A DNA stretch of 64,000 bases from Rhizophagus clarus (lineage: Eukaryota > Glomeromycota > Glomeromycetes > Glomerales > Glomeraceae), in the NCBI GenBank assembly GCA_015698045.1, contig BLAL01000156.1, positions 1,302,001 through 1,366,000 of the forward strand. The letters are read 5' to 3'. Each line of letters opens with the position of its first letter. Position 1 is the first letter of the stretch. This document shows positions 23,132 to 34,160 of this stretch, one piece after another. The translations under genes and the position numbers were made by a program. The notes under the pieces are model-generated. The model did no database searches. It was not told where the DNA came from and saw nothing but the letters and a program-made list of their open reading frames with translations.

Positions 23132-24167
23132 TTAATATTTTGTAGGATCACCTTTATTTTCAATAACTGCAGCAACATGGCGTGGTATACTATCTACAAG
23201 ATTTTTATATATTTTTTCATCAAGATTTAACCATTCTTCTTGTAAAATCTTTCATAAATCATCTTGATTTTTTGGTAATGGTCTATGATTTCTGACTTTT
23301 CTTTCCAATTCATCCCATAGATTTTCTATAGGATTCAAATCTGGACTTTGTGCAGGCCATGGTAAGCTTGCAATATTATTATCTTCTTTCCACTTTTTTG
23401 CTATATTTGCTGTATGAATAGGAGCATTATCTTCTTGAAAAATATAATTTTCTTTATCTTCTAAATTATTTATAAAGGGCAATAAATGTTTTTCAAGTAT
23501 TTCTTTTACATAGACATTTGCTGTTATTTTACCTTCTAATTTAACTAATGGACCTAATTTATTTTTTACAAAACAACCCCAAATCATTACACTTTCTTGA
23601 CCTGATTTAAATGTAGGAATAAGACATTTTGGATTATATTTTTCCTGAGGAGTTCTCCAAACATATCTTTTTCCATCACCACCAAATACTTCAAATTTAG
23701 ATTCATCACTCCAAATAATGTTTTCCCATTCATTTATCCACTTTACTTTTTGTTTAGCCCATTTTAATCTTTTCATTTTATTAGCTGCATTTACAAAGGG
23801 TTTTTTTTGCTCCAACTCGTCCATAAATATTATTTTTATGGAGATATCGTTTGATAGTAATTGGGCTTGCCTCTATTGAAGTAGAAGTAGTAAAGTTTTC
23901 ACACAATTCATCAATAGTAGTTTTTCAGTTTTTATTAAGAGTTTGCATTAAATGGCGGCCATCTCTTTCTGTTATAATAGGTGGTCTACCACTTCGTGAA
24001 GGTAGTGTTTCAAATCCTTCTTTATATGCAGCAATAACTTCATGAACTGTACTTTTTGAATGTTTTAATATTTCACTTATTTTTCTTATGCTAAAATCAC
24101 ATTTCCAAGCACCTATTATTTCACTACGCTGGAATTCTGTAAGTTCTTTACGTTGGGTAGCAGCCAT
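23132..24167 (-). pseudogene. decayed Tc1-type DD34E transposase
   Basis: Read on the minus strand from ATG at 24167. The first 80 residues form the DNA-binding region (FQRSEIIGAWKCDFSIRKI, later SGRPPIITERD, the GRPP-type linker). An in-frame TGA lies at 23927-23925. The reading continues through TTIDELCENFTTSTSIEASP, shifts frame at a run of eight A/T (23801-23808), then KMKRLKWAKQKVKWI, IIWSDESKFEVFGG (first Asp), IFQEDNAPIHTA (second Asp) and WPAQSPDLNPIENLWDEL (Glu). There are 34 residues between the second Asp and the Glu, hence DD34E. A second TGA at 23254-23252 precedes the final ~40 residues, ending GDPTKY at 23132. With two stops and a frameshift it is inactive. Both stops would be CGA codons by a C-to-T change on the coding strand (inference). 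Confidence 0.9.
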
Positions 24168-24344
24168 TTAAATAATTTATTATTTTTTTTATAATTTATA
24201 ATATTAAGGAAAAGAAGAAACTATATAATTTTAAAGACTTTTTTAATAGTAAAGAAATTTTTTTAAAAAAAAATATTTATAAAAAATAAATATTATCATA
24301 AATACAAATTGGTAAAAATTTTAATGTTTATATATTTTTTTAAT

Positions 24345-24495
24345 TTTTGGCTTAATATACTTGACTTGCTTTGCATCATATTTGCTTAGTATTTGGCTTA
24401 GCATATTGACTTAACACATAAGGCTTAGTTATTTGGCTTAGTATATTTGCTTAGCATATTTGGCTTTATGCATTTGGCTTTGAATATTTAGAATA
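24345..24495. repeat. minisatellite of TATTTGGCTTAG-like 11-12 bp units
   Basis: About ten imperfect copies of (T)ATTTGGCTTAG / ATTTGCTTAGC between the transposase start and the right inverted arm. Non-coding. Confidence 0.75.
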
Positions 24496-24499
24496 CAGT

Positions 24500-25440
24500 A
24501 TATTAAATAAAGATAAAAAAAAGCTCATTATATTTATCAAAATGAAATGCATTAAATGACAGTATTTTTTATAATACTAACATTAGTAGGTAAAAAGTTA
24601 TTTGCACTTTATCATTTAGAGAATATTTGTCATAACTTATTGCCTATATATGTTAAAGATATATAAATACTACCATTCGATGCATCTCAATGAGACGAAT
24701 CTAATGAGCCTTTGATTATCTTTGTATGATCACTGGGTGACATTTAAACTCCATTTAAAGTTTATTTTAAAATTATATTTTTTTAACAATTTTTTTAATA
24801 TTGACATGTAGAAACATCAAGGCGTTTACTTGTCTGGTGGTAATATAAAAACAAAAAAAGCTCATTATATTTATCATAATGAGACACATTAAATGACAGT
24901 ATTTTTTATCTCTAGCATCAATAGATAAAAAGTTATCACTATTTTTTAATTTAGAGAGAATTGATCATAATTAACTATCTATTAATGCTAGAAATATAAA
25001 AATACCACCATTCAATGCACCTCAATGAGACGAATCTAATGAGCCTTTGATCATCTTTGTATGATCACTGGGTGACATTTAAACTCCATTTAAAGTTTAT
25101 TCTAAAATTGTATTTTTTTAACAATTTTTTTAATATTGACATGTAGAAACATCAAGGCGTTTACTTGTCTGGTGGTAATATAAAAACAAAAAAAGCTCAT
25201 TATATTTATCATAATGAGACACATTAAATGGCAGTATTTTATATCTCTAGCATCAATAGATAAAAAGTTATCACTATTTTTTAATTTAGAGAGAATTGAT
25301 CATAATTAACTATTTATTAATGCTAGAAATATATAAATACCACCATTCAATGCATCTCAATGAGACGAATCTAATGAGCTTTTGATCATCTTTGTATGAT
25401 CACCGGGTGACATTTAAACTCCATTTAAAGTTTATTTTAA
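24500..25440. repeat. right arm: inverted ~335 bp tandem units
   Basis: Mirror of the left arm: TGTATGATCACTGGGTGACA occurs near 24724 and 25060, and with CACCGGGTGACA near 25398. Units are in reverse orientation to those at 21961-23040. The unit count (about three) matches the left arm. Confidence 0.85.
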
Positions 25441-25810
25441 AATCATGATTTTTGAAAATTTTTTTAATAATGAAAAATAAAAGTATCAAGGCGTTTCATT
25501 GCCCATTAATCATAGAATGATGAGGCATATCTTGTTAGATTCGCCATAACAAGACAAATCGAATGGTATTATTTTTATGTTTTTAGCATTAGAGGATGAA
25601 AAGTTATTCCTATTTTACTGTTTATAAATACTTGACAATAACTAATTACCTATTAATGCTAGAGATACACAGATAATACCATTCAATGCATCTTGTTATG
25701 GTGATTCTAACAAGCTTTGGTTCATTGTTTAATGATCACTGGATGCTGAGAAAATGCAGTTATGCAATTCTGAAAAAAAACTGTCCGGTGATTTTTGATA
25801 TCCCACTGTA

Positions 25811-26489
25811 CCGAAATTTAGGGTTACACTGGTATTGATTCAGATCGGCAGCCATCTGTAGTTTGCACAATGCCGGAAAGAGTTGGATTCTGGCCTGCAT
25901 TATGATTCTCTGATAACCTATATGTAACGATAATCCGATATTGTACCGATATAGGACTGCTGTATTATGTACAGTAGTTCTGCGCATTTTCGAGTAGATA
26001 GGATCATTGATAACAACTTCTAATTTTTGTGTTTAAGAAATATGATCATCGTTACGTGATCGTCTTGTATTAGTAGAATACTAGAACCAATCTTTTATGA
26101 TTCGAGGTAGTATGTGTGCTGCTTAGTTTCTTTCTCTCACGGGAGAAAAAAAAATTTCATATTTGATCTTTTACAAAATACTTACATAATAAAATACTAA
26201 CACCATCATGACGATCCATAACTTCTCTGTTTAAACTGTTAAACTTGTCATCAACATTAGACTTGATCACAGACAGATTATTATTTAGTTTTAACTATCT
26301 TTTGTCGTCATATTTTTAAATCCAGATACATTTACGATTTCATAAAACGTTGAGTATTTAAAAAATACAAGTTATATGAATAAACCAGAAGAGTAAATTA
26401 GCATATGTTTTAGTCGAAAGATATTCCGCTTTTATAGCAATTACTAACCTAGTTTTCTTTGAGTTTTTCAATTTCGGCAATAGTGCCTT
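25811..26489. other. intergenic region after the transposon
   Basis: No supported gene. 25855-25900 carries GGCAGCCATCTGTAGTTTGC and GGCCTGCATTATGATTC words of a dispersed repeat. 26040 onward is unremarkable. Confidence 0.4.
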
Positions 26490-26738
26490 TTGAATTCAGG
26501 AGAAGTTTCATATGAGGGAACGATTTCCCCTAATTGGTTAAGAAAAATGAGTGAAAGAAATAAATTATCATTTATGGAAATACATACATTATTAAATTAT
26601 ATTCCTAAAATTGAAAGAAATTTCTTGGTCACTTTCTTTGGTTACATGATCCCAGACGCGGATCCAATTGAAATTTTAGTTCCAATAAGGATTTTTGAGT
26701 CAGTAAAAAAAGCGTATCCATTAACATTTTGTTCTTAG
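26490..26738 (+). CDS. possible small or partial coding exon, unknown family
   Basis: 82 codons from ATG 26490, reading with ordinary protein composition: SYEGTISPNWLRKMSERN, FMEIHTLLNYIPKIERNF, FFGYMIPDADPIEILVP. It is less A+T-biased than the neighbouring open frames and is preceded by an acceptor-like sequence, TTTCGGCAATAG, ending at about 26481, so it could be the last exon of a longer gene whose start I cannot find. No motif recognised. Alternatives are a relic of a transposon gene or chance. Confidence 0.35.
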   Translation: MNSGEVSYEGTISPNWLRKMSERNKLSFMEIHTLLNYIPKIERNFLVTFFGYMIPDADPIEILVPIRIFESVKKAYPLTFCS

Positions 26739-27889
26739 ATTATTTTAATGTCATTTTCATCATATAATGAGTTGGTTCGTGTACTCTTCAGGGAATTCAG
26801 TTGTTTAACATGTTTCCAAAGACCACTTTTTAAAGTCATTTGGACGTTCTTCTTTCATCATTGGACATTCACCCGTATTATCGCTAAATACTTGATTTTG
26901 TGGCGTCAGAATTTCGTTTAGCTTATGTTTCACACAACGACTTTTATCTGAAAAAAAAAGGATTTTGAAAAAAAGAAAAAAGTGATGCTACTTTTCTAAA
27001 ATATTGTAACAAATAAAATTATTCTATCACTTTTATATATACAACCATTTAAAAATTTATGTTAAAAAAGTCTAATTACTCCAATAAATATTTATGCTAG
27101 CGTGATAAAAAAAAAAAATATATAAGTAATTATCTAAAAAAATGTACTAAAATTATGCTATGAAAAGACAACCACGCGTGGCACAGTAATTCCATGATGG
27201 TAATTTCATTAATAAATATCTGTTTCACAAAAATTTAGGAAATATTAATAATAATTAATAATATATGAGTATTTTTCCATGTTTGTTAAATAACTTTAGT
27301 CAAAATGTCAAATAAAACAGTTTTAAGATACTAAATAAAGTATTAAAATTTGTTATAAAATATATAAAAAAAATACGTTATTTATAAGAAAAAGCGCACT
27401 TACATGTATAAAATACTCTTTTCAAAAAATAAAGTTGACGTGCCAAACAAACACGTGAGATAGAAAATGAGTGGATATATAAAAAATCACATGTTCACGG
27501 GATCGTTTTAATGATGATCAAAAAATGCTTGACATGCGTCTTTATATATAATAATTTAAAGTAATCTTACATTCGAGTAATTCTAAATAATCCTTTTAAA
27601 ATAATTAAATATTCATCATTATGGATAACCTATCACTAAAAGACTACTTTGTTATGGAATTCATTGTGATTTCAACAAAGACATTTTGATACAGCAATAG
27701 AGTTATGCAGACTTTTAATCTACTTTCTCCAATAAATGTATGTGTCCTTGACGAAAGAGCATCAATTCATGTATGCGCTTACTTAAATTTTTTCCGTTAA
27801 TAGATGAATTAGAACGGATATAGTTATCCACATGAATAACGTGATTAAAACATCTTGAAATTTGGTGGATAACTAATTAGTCCGGAGCG

Positions 27890-28020
27890 AAGCGAAGTGT
27901 TTTGTTCGAAGGTCACACAAAGTGTCCGTCTGTCCGTCCACTTGGAAGAAGAGTCGATTCATGATTGGTTCCTTCTGTTACACATATCCCAGATCCATGC
28001 AAAATGTGCTACTAAATTTG
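27890..28020 (+). mobile_element. short interspersed repeat, TAGTCCGGAGCGAAGCG type
   Basis: Begins TAGTCCGGAGCGAAGCGAAG, then GAAGGTCACACAAAGTGTCC and GTCTGTCCGTCCAC. The same element is present inverted in the intron of copy C (33402-33542); variants lie at 28186-28260 and 45205-45290. I associate this repeat with Rhizophagus genomes from memory. Confidence 0.6.
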
Positions 28021-28185
28021 TCTTGTCATAAAAAATAAATTTTTTTTTTTTTGTTATTTGTTTTCTCTATTGGAACGTGAAACTTTGAAATCGCAAGTAC
28101 AGGTTTAATAAACATACGTAATCCAAATTTTGTTCCTTTATTTTACTGTTCTCTAGTAATAATTAATTCTAACATAAACATTGTT

Positions 28186-28290
28186 AGTCCGAAGTGTAAC
28201 GAAGGACTATTAATTCTATGCAATTATTATGCAATGTTCGGATGTCCGTCCGCCACGTGATGACGTGACAACGGGACGTTGAACAGCAAA
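28186..28290 (+). repeat. diverged TAGTCCGAAG repeat within unit 1
   Basis: TTAGTCCGAAGTGTAACGAA, GGACTAT, then GGATGTCCGTCCGCCACGTG and ATGACGTGAC. The same sequence stands at 45205-45300 in the paralogous position of unit 3, so it was present before that duplication. Confidence 0.65.
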
Positions 28291-28438
28291 TAACGTCTTC
28301 CATTTCCTGGTGATATTATCGTTAAATTTCCTTTAATTATTAACAACAATTTCATATCTGTAATTGACAATCATATTAACTAAATGTTAAACCACGAAAC
28401 AGCTTGAGTTAATAAAATCAAATATTTACCTTTCAAAT

Positions 28439-29800
28439 TATAACCAACGTTATTGTTTGAATCATCACTAAAAATTGGTTAGCCAGGAGAAATAATATCA
28501 TTATTTTTTGATGTGTTATTGGGCGTGAATTGCTGATAATTATTACGGTCGGTAAAAAATGTCCGTATGCACATTAATTACAAAAAATAAGGTTTAAACG
28601 ATCAGAAGAACTACTGAACAGGTAATTATCTTTAACACATGCTTTCTTTCATAATAACAGTCATGTATAATATTTTCATGACAAAAAGAATTGGAGAATC
28701 ATCAAATTTGCCACATACTCTGATAATAGAAGAAATTCGCCAAGTGATTTTGGAAAAAATATTAGATAAAACTGAAGTTGTAGCAATAGAAGAAACCTTA
28801 TTTTCAAAGTTGAATGTATCGTATTCGTGCTCCTTCGTGATAGAATACGTGAAATGAATTCGTTGCCTCTGCATCCATTATTAAAATATCCAATTCACTA
28901 CTATAGCTGGACAATAGATTAACCTTGGAAAATATGTAAGAACTATTAACCACTAATATATCCGATGTTTCCGTAATACATCTTCCCTATTCGACATAAA
29001 AGTTTGTTAGACTTATTTTTTCATTCATAATATTATCGTCAAATCATTGGCAAAACCTACGTGATATTGTAGTTTATGGAGCCCGCTTTTAGTTTGACCC
29101 ATCTTGTAATAAATATGATAAAAGTACATCCAAAACTAATCTTTAACATTAAGGACAGTTCCAATTGAAACTATTTCACAATTAATATCTTCAGTATAAC
29201 TATGCAATTTTTTTCATTAAAAGCGGTTCGATAGATATACTGTATTTTTGGAAATTTTCTTCGAATACTATAGATACTGTGAACTAAACGCTTCTTTCGG
29301 CATTGCATACCAGCTTCAGTCTTCGCTTCGTCATTTGAACCTTGAAGAAATAAATAATGAAAAAATTCACCTACGCATGCATACACGATACCGATGAAAT
29401 GTACCCATATTATCGATTTTTTTCACACAGAAGTTAGGTCAATTTCTTTTGACAGTTCTAGTTTAGAGTATTTCAAGTTCTTTGTGTATCTTTTTTTCAC
29501 GTTTCAACCAGTTTTCCCAGTAATAATATTAATTAATTAATTAATTAATTAATTAATTAATTAAATTAAATTAAATAAGAAAAGAGGGAATTATAAGTAT
29601 ATACACATTTATTATAAAAAAAAGGCCAAAGTTTTTATAAAATAAAAATTTCTTACGGCAAAAAAAAGTAATGTTTTATGGCTTTTTTTGTCGACACATC
29701 TTTTACAGGGGCGGAAATGAAGAAAAAAAATCGGAAAATTACCTTGTGCATTTGCACTAATCTATCTTAGTAGTATTATGTCTTTTTTCAAGAAAAAAAA
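28439..29800. repeat. middle block of duplicated array unit 1
   Basis: Matches 35325-36650 and 45470-46860 in order: CCAGGAGAAATAATATC, GTGAATTGCTGATAATTATT, ATGCGCAAGAATTACAAAAA-type, CTTTAACACATGCTT, AGAGAATCATCA, GAAATGAATTCGTTGCCTCT, GCTGGACAATAGA-type, CATTAAGGACAGTTCC, CGCATGCATACACGATA. Short open frames in it (28639-28857) are interrupted in the other two copies, so if it was ever coding it has decayed. Confidence 0.75.
29529..29576. repeat. (TTAA)n microsatellite
   Basis: About ten perfect AATT/TTAA tetranucleotides followed by ATTAAATTAAAT. The paralogous place in unit 2 (36495-36510) has only AAATTAATTATTTAATTAGG, so the expansion is specific to this copy. Confidence 0.9.
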
Positions 29801-32800
29801 ATTCATCGTAAAAATAACCCTAAGCCAAAATTAGTTCATGTATAGACCCAAATTGGTCTAATTGTATGAGTTTCACAAACCCTAGTTTTTTTCGCTAAAA
29901 AGGCCTAATAAATTTTTTTTTTTTTTTGTTAGAAAAAAAAGATACTGAGTTTTTTAAAGGTTTTTTTATGGATTTTATTTTATTTAAATTAAAAGAATGA
30001 GAAAAATCATTAATTTATTTCTTAAAAAAATTTTTTCTTTTTGGTCCTGGTCCTAATTTTTTTTTTTTTTTTTTTGCTTTGTCCCATCTTTTTAAATGAA
30101 GTCATTTGAGGTAACAAACGGAATTCCGATTCCATTATTATTATTTTTTTTCATTCTTTCGAATAAATAAAACAACAAATGTAACGGGTAACAAAAAATT
30201 TAATTAGTATTAGTAAAGTAATGAATGATACGATACACAATTTACAAATTCGATCTTATATATAAAATTAAAAATAGTTTAAATTACAAAATATATAACA
30301 AAGAATAGCAAATTTTTTTTTTTTAAAAAAAAAAAAAGGTATCATTCTTGGTAAAATTCTTATGAAGAATTGCGTGAGCGGTAACAAAGATTAGACTAGT
30401 CCATAAGTTGCTGTTAGGCGTCGCTGTTAAGCGTCTTGAAAGAATTAATGCGATATTTATTTATTTGAAAAAGGAACAAGGAAGGATGAGGGGAAGAATA
30501 TTGAAATTATATGGTTAAATTAACCTGTTTTATGTATGAGTTAATATCACAAGATTTTTTTAAAGCCATGATACCATTTTCAGTAATTGCCAGACTATTA
30601 TTAAAGAAAGAAAGAAGAAAAAAATGGTAACAATCAAAATAAACACAAGGTTAACATTAATAATTCACTTTACGTAATTTAAAGTTACGTCTATCAAAAA
30701 AGAAAAAAAAATTTTTTTTTCTACCTGACCGCCTTTCTCGTTATTCGTTGTATAAAAAAGTTATTTGTGATACTCGTAAATATTTTTTTGTTTTGCACAC
30801 CATGCACTATTTATTGCATCTTTGTTATTTGTTATTGCAGGAATTTGCATCCCGAAATTCATTATTGATGTCATGTAATAAACACTAATTAAAAACTTGT
30901 TTGTTTAAACATGGGACCTTTTTTTTTTTAACTACAGTACTTATGAAGTTTTGATTATATGTCACTTTATGAGAATGAAATGAAGAAAGAACATCGGATT
31001 TAACGGTTGATGGGCTATTTCTGTATATAGTTGGGCAGGCCATACTGTTTATAAAACAATGAAATGTATTATGCGACTGCCTTCAGTATCTATAATAAGA
31101 TGACAAAATTATATTCGGTCCCATAATATTAAATAAAGTTACCATGACTAATTGTAATATCAATAATCACCTGTAAATATACCATTATGAAATTATATAA
31201 TCAGTTATAGGAATAATGCTAAGTCGGAGAGTTTTCCGCTAATGTTTATGAAAAAAAATCTCTTTATGTAAACAAAAAATAATGTGAAACGTCAAAAAAA
31301 AAAAGAAAAAGAGATTAACAGAAAATTGTGATTCTTACAAAATTTTGATTTATATTCTAATAAATATAGTAAATAACTTATGGAAGTTCGGAAAAACGGG
31401 TGTGGCCCGGTTTCGTTAAATAGGTTAAACAGTGCTACAAACGAACTATCACGTTGCAGCTCTATTGGCTTTATCAATTCTTCCGTCTATTCCGTCTAAG
31501 ACACACTTGTTTCAAAATTCTCTTTTTGGTTCTTTGGCGAAAAAATTAGATAATAAAGGTAAAATGATTTTTCCGTGCTTCTTTATTATTATTGTATACC
31601 TTTTTTTGTAGACTGAATAGTTCGCATATATCATCGACTAGTATTAATATAATTAAAAATTTTTATACGCCAATGTAGAATCTGTTTATTTTGCGAAAGA
31701 AAAAATTACAATACAAACATTAAATTTAATTGTTTAATACAAATATAAATAATATAAAGATAAATAGTGAACTGAAAATTGTTTCGGTATACAAAGAATA
31801 TGTAAATTTAGGAAAGCGCGTCAAAAAAAATAAAAATAAAAATAAAAATAAAATAAATTTATTTTTGCCTTGTGTTTGTCTTTGGTATTATTTACTTATT
31901 TATTTATTTATTAAAATAATATACATATATATATATATATATAACAATATAACATCGAAACCGGAAAGATAGAACTTGTGTTTGAAATTTCACCAAACAT
32001 AGTAATGTCAAAAATTGCTTGGCAAATCATCAATGAACACAAGAAATGGTCGAATTTTTTATTCTACTATTAAAAAATAATGACACAAGACATGTGACAA
32101 ATTTTCTAAAATTCCCACGGTAAAATCAAAAATGGCTGCCTATGTATATATAATTTACAATTTTCTTCCCGATTTTCCATTGTACAACAGTCACTTGTTC
32201 CTTTTTTTCCTTACGATTTTGCTAGTTTGAAGAGAAAAGGTCTGTACTAAAAAAAAAAAAAAAGAAACCGCGTGACTTTTGATTCAACTCATTTTACAAC
32301 AGTATAGTCAAATGATCATCTATAGTTTAGTGGATATTCAAAATGTTTTCTTTAAAATCAGTAGATGTTCGCCCACCATTTGCAGATTCCAGATATCGGA
32401 ACATCACTTTTTGAGAGAAAATCGGTATGATTCTGTACTCCGAATATAACATGTGATGTGGTTAAAAGTTTTAATAAAAAATAAAGTTCTTATAATAAAG
32501 TATCTCTAATTTGCATTATTTTGTTTAAACCTTTTTATATATATATATTTGCATTAGTTCTTCGGAGATGAACTCTCATATTTAGTCAAGTCTATCATGG
32601 AAGTTGCACTAAAAGTTGCATATTCGGGTTTCACAATAAAATTATTGATTATGCAAATCTGATTTTTTTTTTCAAATTATAAATTGCTTGTATAAAATGT
32701 GATTCATTTTTACATCTATCCTAAATTCGTAAAATAAAAAAAAAAATCTCTATAAATCATCACAATAATTTTTTATTTAATCCCTTTTTCTCAATTATCA

Positions 32801-33030
32801 CAATAAATGATTATCTGGCGATTATTCGGAGAAATTTTTGCATTACATAATTTAACACAGATCAGGGAAAAATCTTTTTTTTTTTATATAAAATAACCTA
32901 TCAATCCAATACTTTTTTTTTTTTTAACAACGAATTTTTTTTTTCTCGATCTTTTTTTTTTTAAAAAAAACATTTTCATTTTTATTTATTGATTTATTTA
33001 TTATTTTTTTTTTTTATACTTATATAGTTC
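29800..33030. repeat. proximal 5' part of array unit 1
   Basis: No gene. It parallels 46860-50190: ATAGACCCAAATTGGTCTAA, AAACCCTAGTTTTTT-type, TTGCTGTTAGGCGTC, CAAGATTTTTTT...AAAGCCA, AACACTAATTAAAAACTTGTTTG, TTGGGACC-type, TATCACGTTGCAGCTC, TTACAATACAAACATTAAAT, AAAATGGCGG/AAAATGGCTGCC, CCCATTGTGCAAC/TCCATTGTACAAC and GCATATTCGGGTTTCACAATAAA in the same order. It holds several poly-T/poly-A runs and a (TATA)n tract at 31925-31945. Confidence 0.7.
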
Positions 33031-33037
33031 ACATTAG

Positions 33038-33215
33038 TCATGTGATATATATATTTAAGTATATAGAAAAAAGAATGAAATCGTAAAGTTTTTGATTCAG
33101 TTCTCTCTTTAAAGAAAAACATTTATATCCGAATCTTCTTTTGAAAAAAAAACGTGATACGCCAAAGAAAAAATTTTTAACTTAGAATAATTCTATTCGC
33201 GAAAAGATTTTTCAT
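33038..33215 (+). promoter_or_regulatory. promoter-like conserved block of array copy C
   Basis: CATGTGATATATATATTTAA, then AATCGTAAAGTTTTTGATTC, AGTTCTCTCTTTAAAGAA, TCCGAATCTTCTTTTGA, AACGTGATACGCCAAAG and AGAATAATTCTATTCGCGAA. Every segment has a counterpart, in the same order, before D, E and F. The ATG is at 33266. Confidence 0.65.
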
Positions 33216-33265
33216 TACTGTTTTTTTTTAAAAAAAAAATTTATTTAACGAAAATTTTTAAGAAA

Positions 33266-33923
33266 ATGGAACAATCATCAGTCACTTATAATGGTGTTAA
33301 TGATATTTGCCAAGAAAAATTACGTGAAGACGAACAAAAGGAAAAAGAGAAACTCGATAAAAGAAAATAGTAAGTATTGAGTATCGCATGTATTATCTAT
33401 ACTAGGGAACGGTTTCAGAACCGTTGTTAAGCCCGGAGTACAGGTGTAACTAATGAACCAATTTTTGAGCGGGAGGACAGACGGACATTTTGTGTGACCT
33501 TTACATAGTAATATATAGTCCTTCGTTTCACTCCGGACTAATGATAAATTTTATTTGAACTTTCACCCCGAAAAAATTTTATATAGAAATTGGAGAAACA
33601 CATACTTACTATATAATTACTTTAACACTGCTAAGATCCAGCTTAAAAATTTTTTCTTTTATGAATTATTTCACTTTAATTTTCATCATTTTCTTTGCTA
33701 TTCCATTAGTTCCCCGTATCAAAGAAAGAATATTGATTCTAAGCAGACTCCTATGATTAAACCTTCACCCTATTTCAATCGTATACTTTATAAGCGTAGA
33801 AGCCATCGACAAATAAGACGTGGCAATGCTCCTACATTATTAAATCTTATTCAACAATTGTCGAGACAAAATACAACCGATCCATTCGCAACCCAAATCT
33901 TTAATGGTTCCAACTTTTTCTAA
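33266..33923 (+). CDS. array copy C: small basic two-exon protein, QIFNGSNFF family
   Basis: Exons 33266-33369 and 33710-33923 give 105 residues. Exon 1 encodes MEQSSVTYNGVNDICQEK and LREDEQKEKEKLDKRK, a short acidic/Lys-rich helix-like stretch. The donor is GTAAGT, the acceptor TTCCATTAG; the phase-2 join makes Tyr. Exon 2 continues SPYQRKNIDSKQTPMIK, YFNRILYKRRSHRQIRR, NAPTLLNLIQQLSRQN, TTDPFATQ and IFNGSNFF. An alternative frame from 33555 runs through the intron end into exon 2, but that N-terminal part is intron sequence, absent from B, D and E. Exon 2 is nearly identical in length and sequence to D. No localisation signal, membrane segment or known domain is seen; function unknown. The intron is roughly twice as long as that of D because of a repeat insertion. 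Confidence 0.82.
33370..33709 (+). other. intron of array copy C with an inserted repeat
   Basis: 340 bp. Compared with the 166 bp intron of copy D, sequence on both sides of 33402-33542 aligns (TATTATCTATA before; AACTTTATTT/TTTTATTTG and TTTCACCC-GAAAAAAATTT after), so the extra length is the insertion. Confidence 0.75.
33402..33542 (-). mobile_element. short interspersed repeat inserted in the intron of copy C
   Basis: Read on the minus strand: TTAGTCCGGAGTGAAACGAA, GGACTATATATTACTATG, AAGGTCACACAAAATGTCC, GTCTGTCCTCCCGCTC and ending CGGTTCTGAAACCGTTCC. It is the inverted counterpart of 27890-27960. It is absent from the introns of D and E. ACTA stands at both edges and may be a short target duplication. 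Confidence 0.7.
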
Positions 33924-34007
33924 GAATCATTACACTCGCTTAATAATAATATTTATTCCCTTCTAATATCGCTTATATTTAATTAATCGTTATTCTAATT
34001 TCATGAA

Positions 34008-34160
34008 TTCGTTAATATGCAAAATCTGATTATGTAAAATATTCCAAATATCGTTGACAATCTCACACTTTCGTCGAAATCAATGAACCTTTTTCGTATT
34101 TACCGATTTTTTCCATTTTTAAAAATTATTTGTACAATGTTTTATTATATATAATACTTG
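34008..34160 (+). promoter_or_regulatory. conserved downstream block of array copy C
   Basis: ATATGCAAAATCTGATTATG, TCACACTTTCG, AATGAACCTTTTTCGTATTT, ACCGATTTTTTCCATTTTT, AAAAATTATTTGTACAATG, TTTTATTATA. The same chain occurs after B, D and E, in part after A and G, and at 60790-60870. It begins ~90 bp after the stop codon and may be 3' UTR/terminator sequence. The role is inferred from conservation. Confidence 0.55.

Larger units (their letters stand above)
21585..25808 (-). mobile_element. Tc1/mariner transposon with >1 kb inverted arms, inserted at TA
   Basis: The element begins CAGTGGGATATCAAAAATC at 21585 and ends with the exact inverse at 25808, flanked on both sides by TA (21583-21584 and 25809-25810), the target duplication of Tc1/mariner transposons. 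Total 4224 bp, much longer than the usual 1.3-2.4 kb. The arms (about 21585-23040 and 24500-25808) are inverted copies and enclose a broken transposase on the minus strand. Much of each arm consists of ~335 bp repeated units. The element sits 0.5 kb after the decarboxylase gene. Confidence 0.92.
26739..28630. repeat. start of duplicated array unit 1, no gene
   Basis: From about 27000 the order of sequence matches 44440-45660: TATCACTTTTATA, AAGTATTAAAATT, GCGCACTTACATGTATAA, AAAATCACATGTTCA, ATTCATCATTATGGAT, GATTTCAACAAAGACA, GAGTTATGC, CATCAATTCAT, GATGGATAACTAAT-like, TAGTCCGAAG, GGATGTCCGTCCGCCACG, TTGACAATCATA, TTGAGTT and ATCAAATATTTACCTTTCAA. Divergence is substantial (many indels). 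Confidence 0.7.

Noticed and set aside
21961-25440. CRISPR-like array
   Set aside because: The ~335 bp direct units are the arms of a Tc1/mariner element with TA target duplication; no short repeats with unique spacers are present anywhere in the window.
28632-28874. Opposed open frames in the middle block of unit 1
   Set aside because: The paralogous segments in units 2 and 3 carry stops and indels in either frame, so coding is not supported.
33555-33709. N-terminal extension of copy C exon 2 reading through the intron
   Set aside because: This segment is intron in B, D and E, ends at a good TTCCATTAG acceptor and is not conserved as protein.
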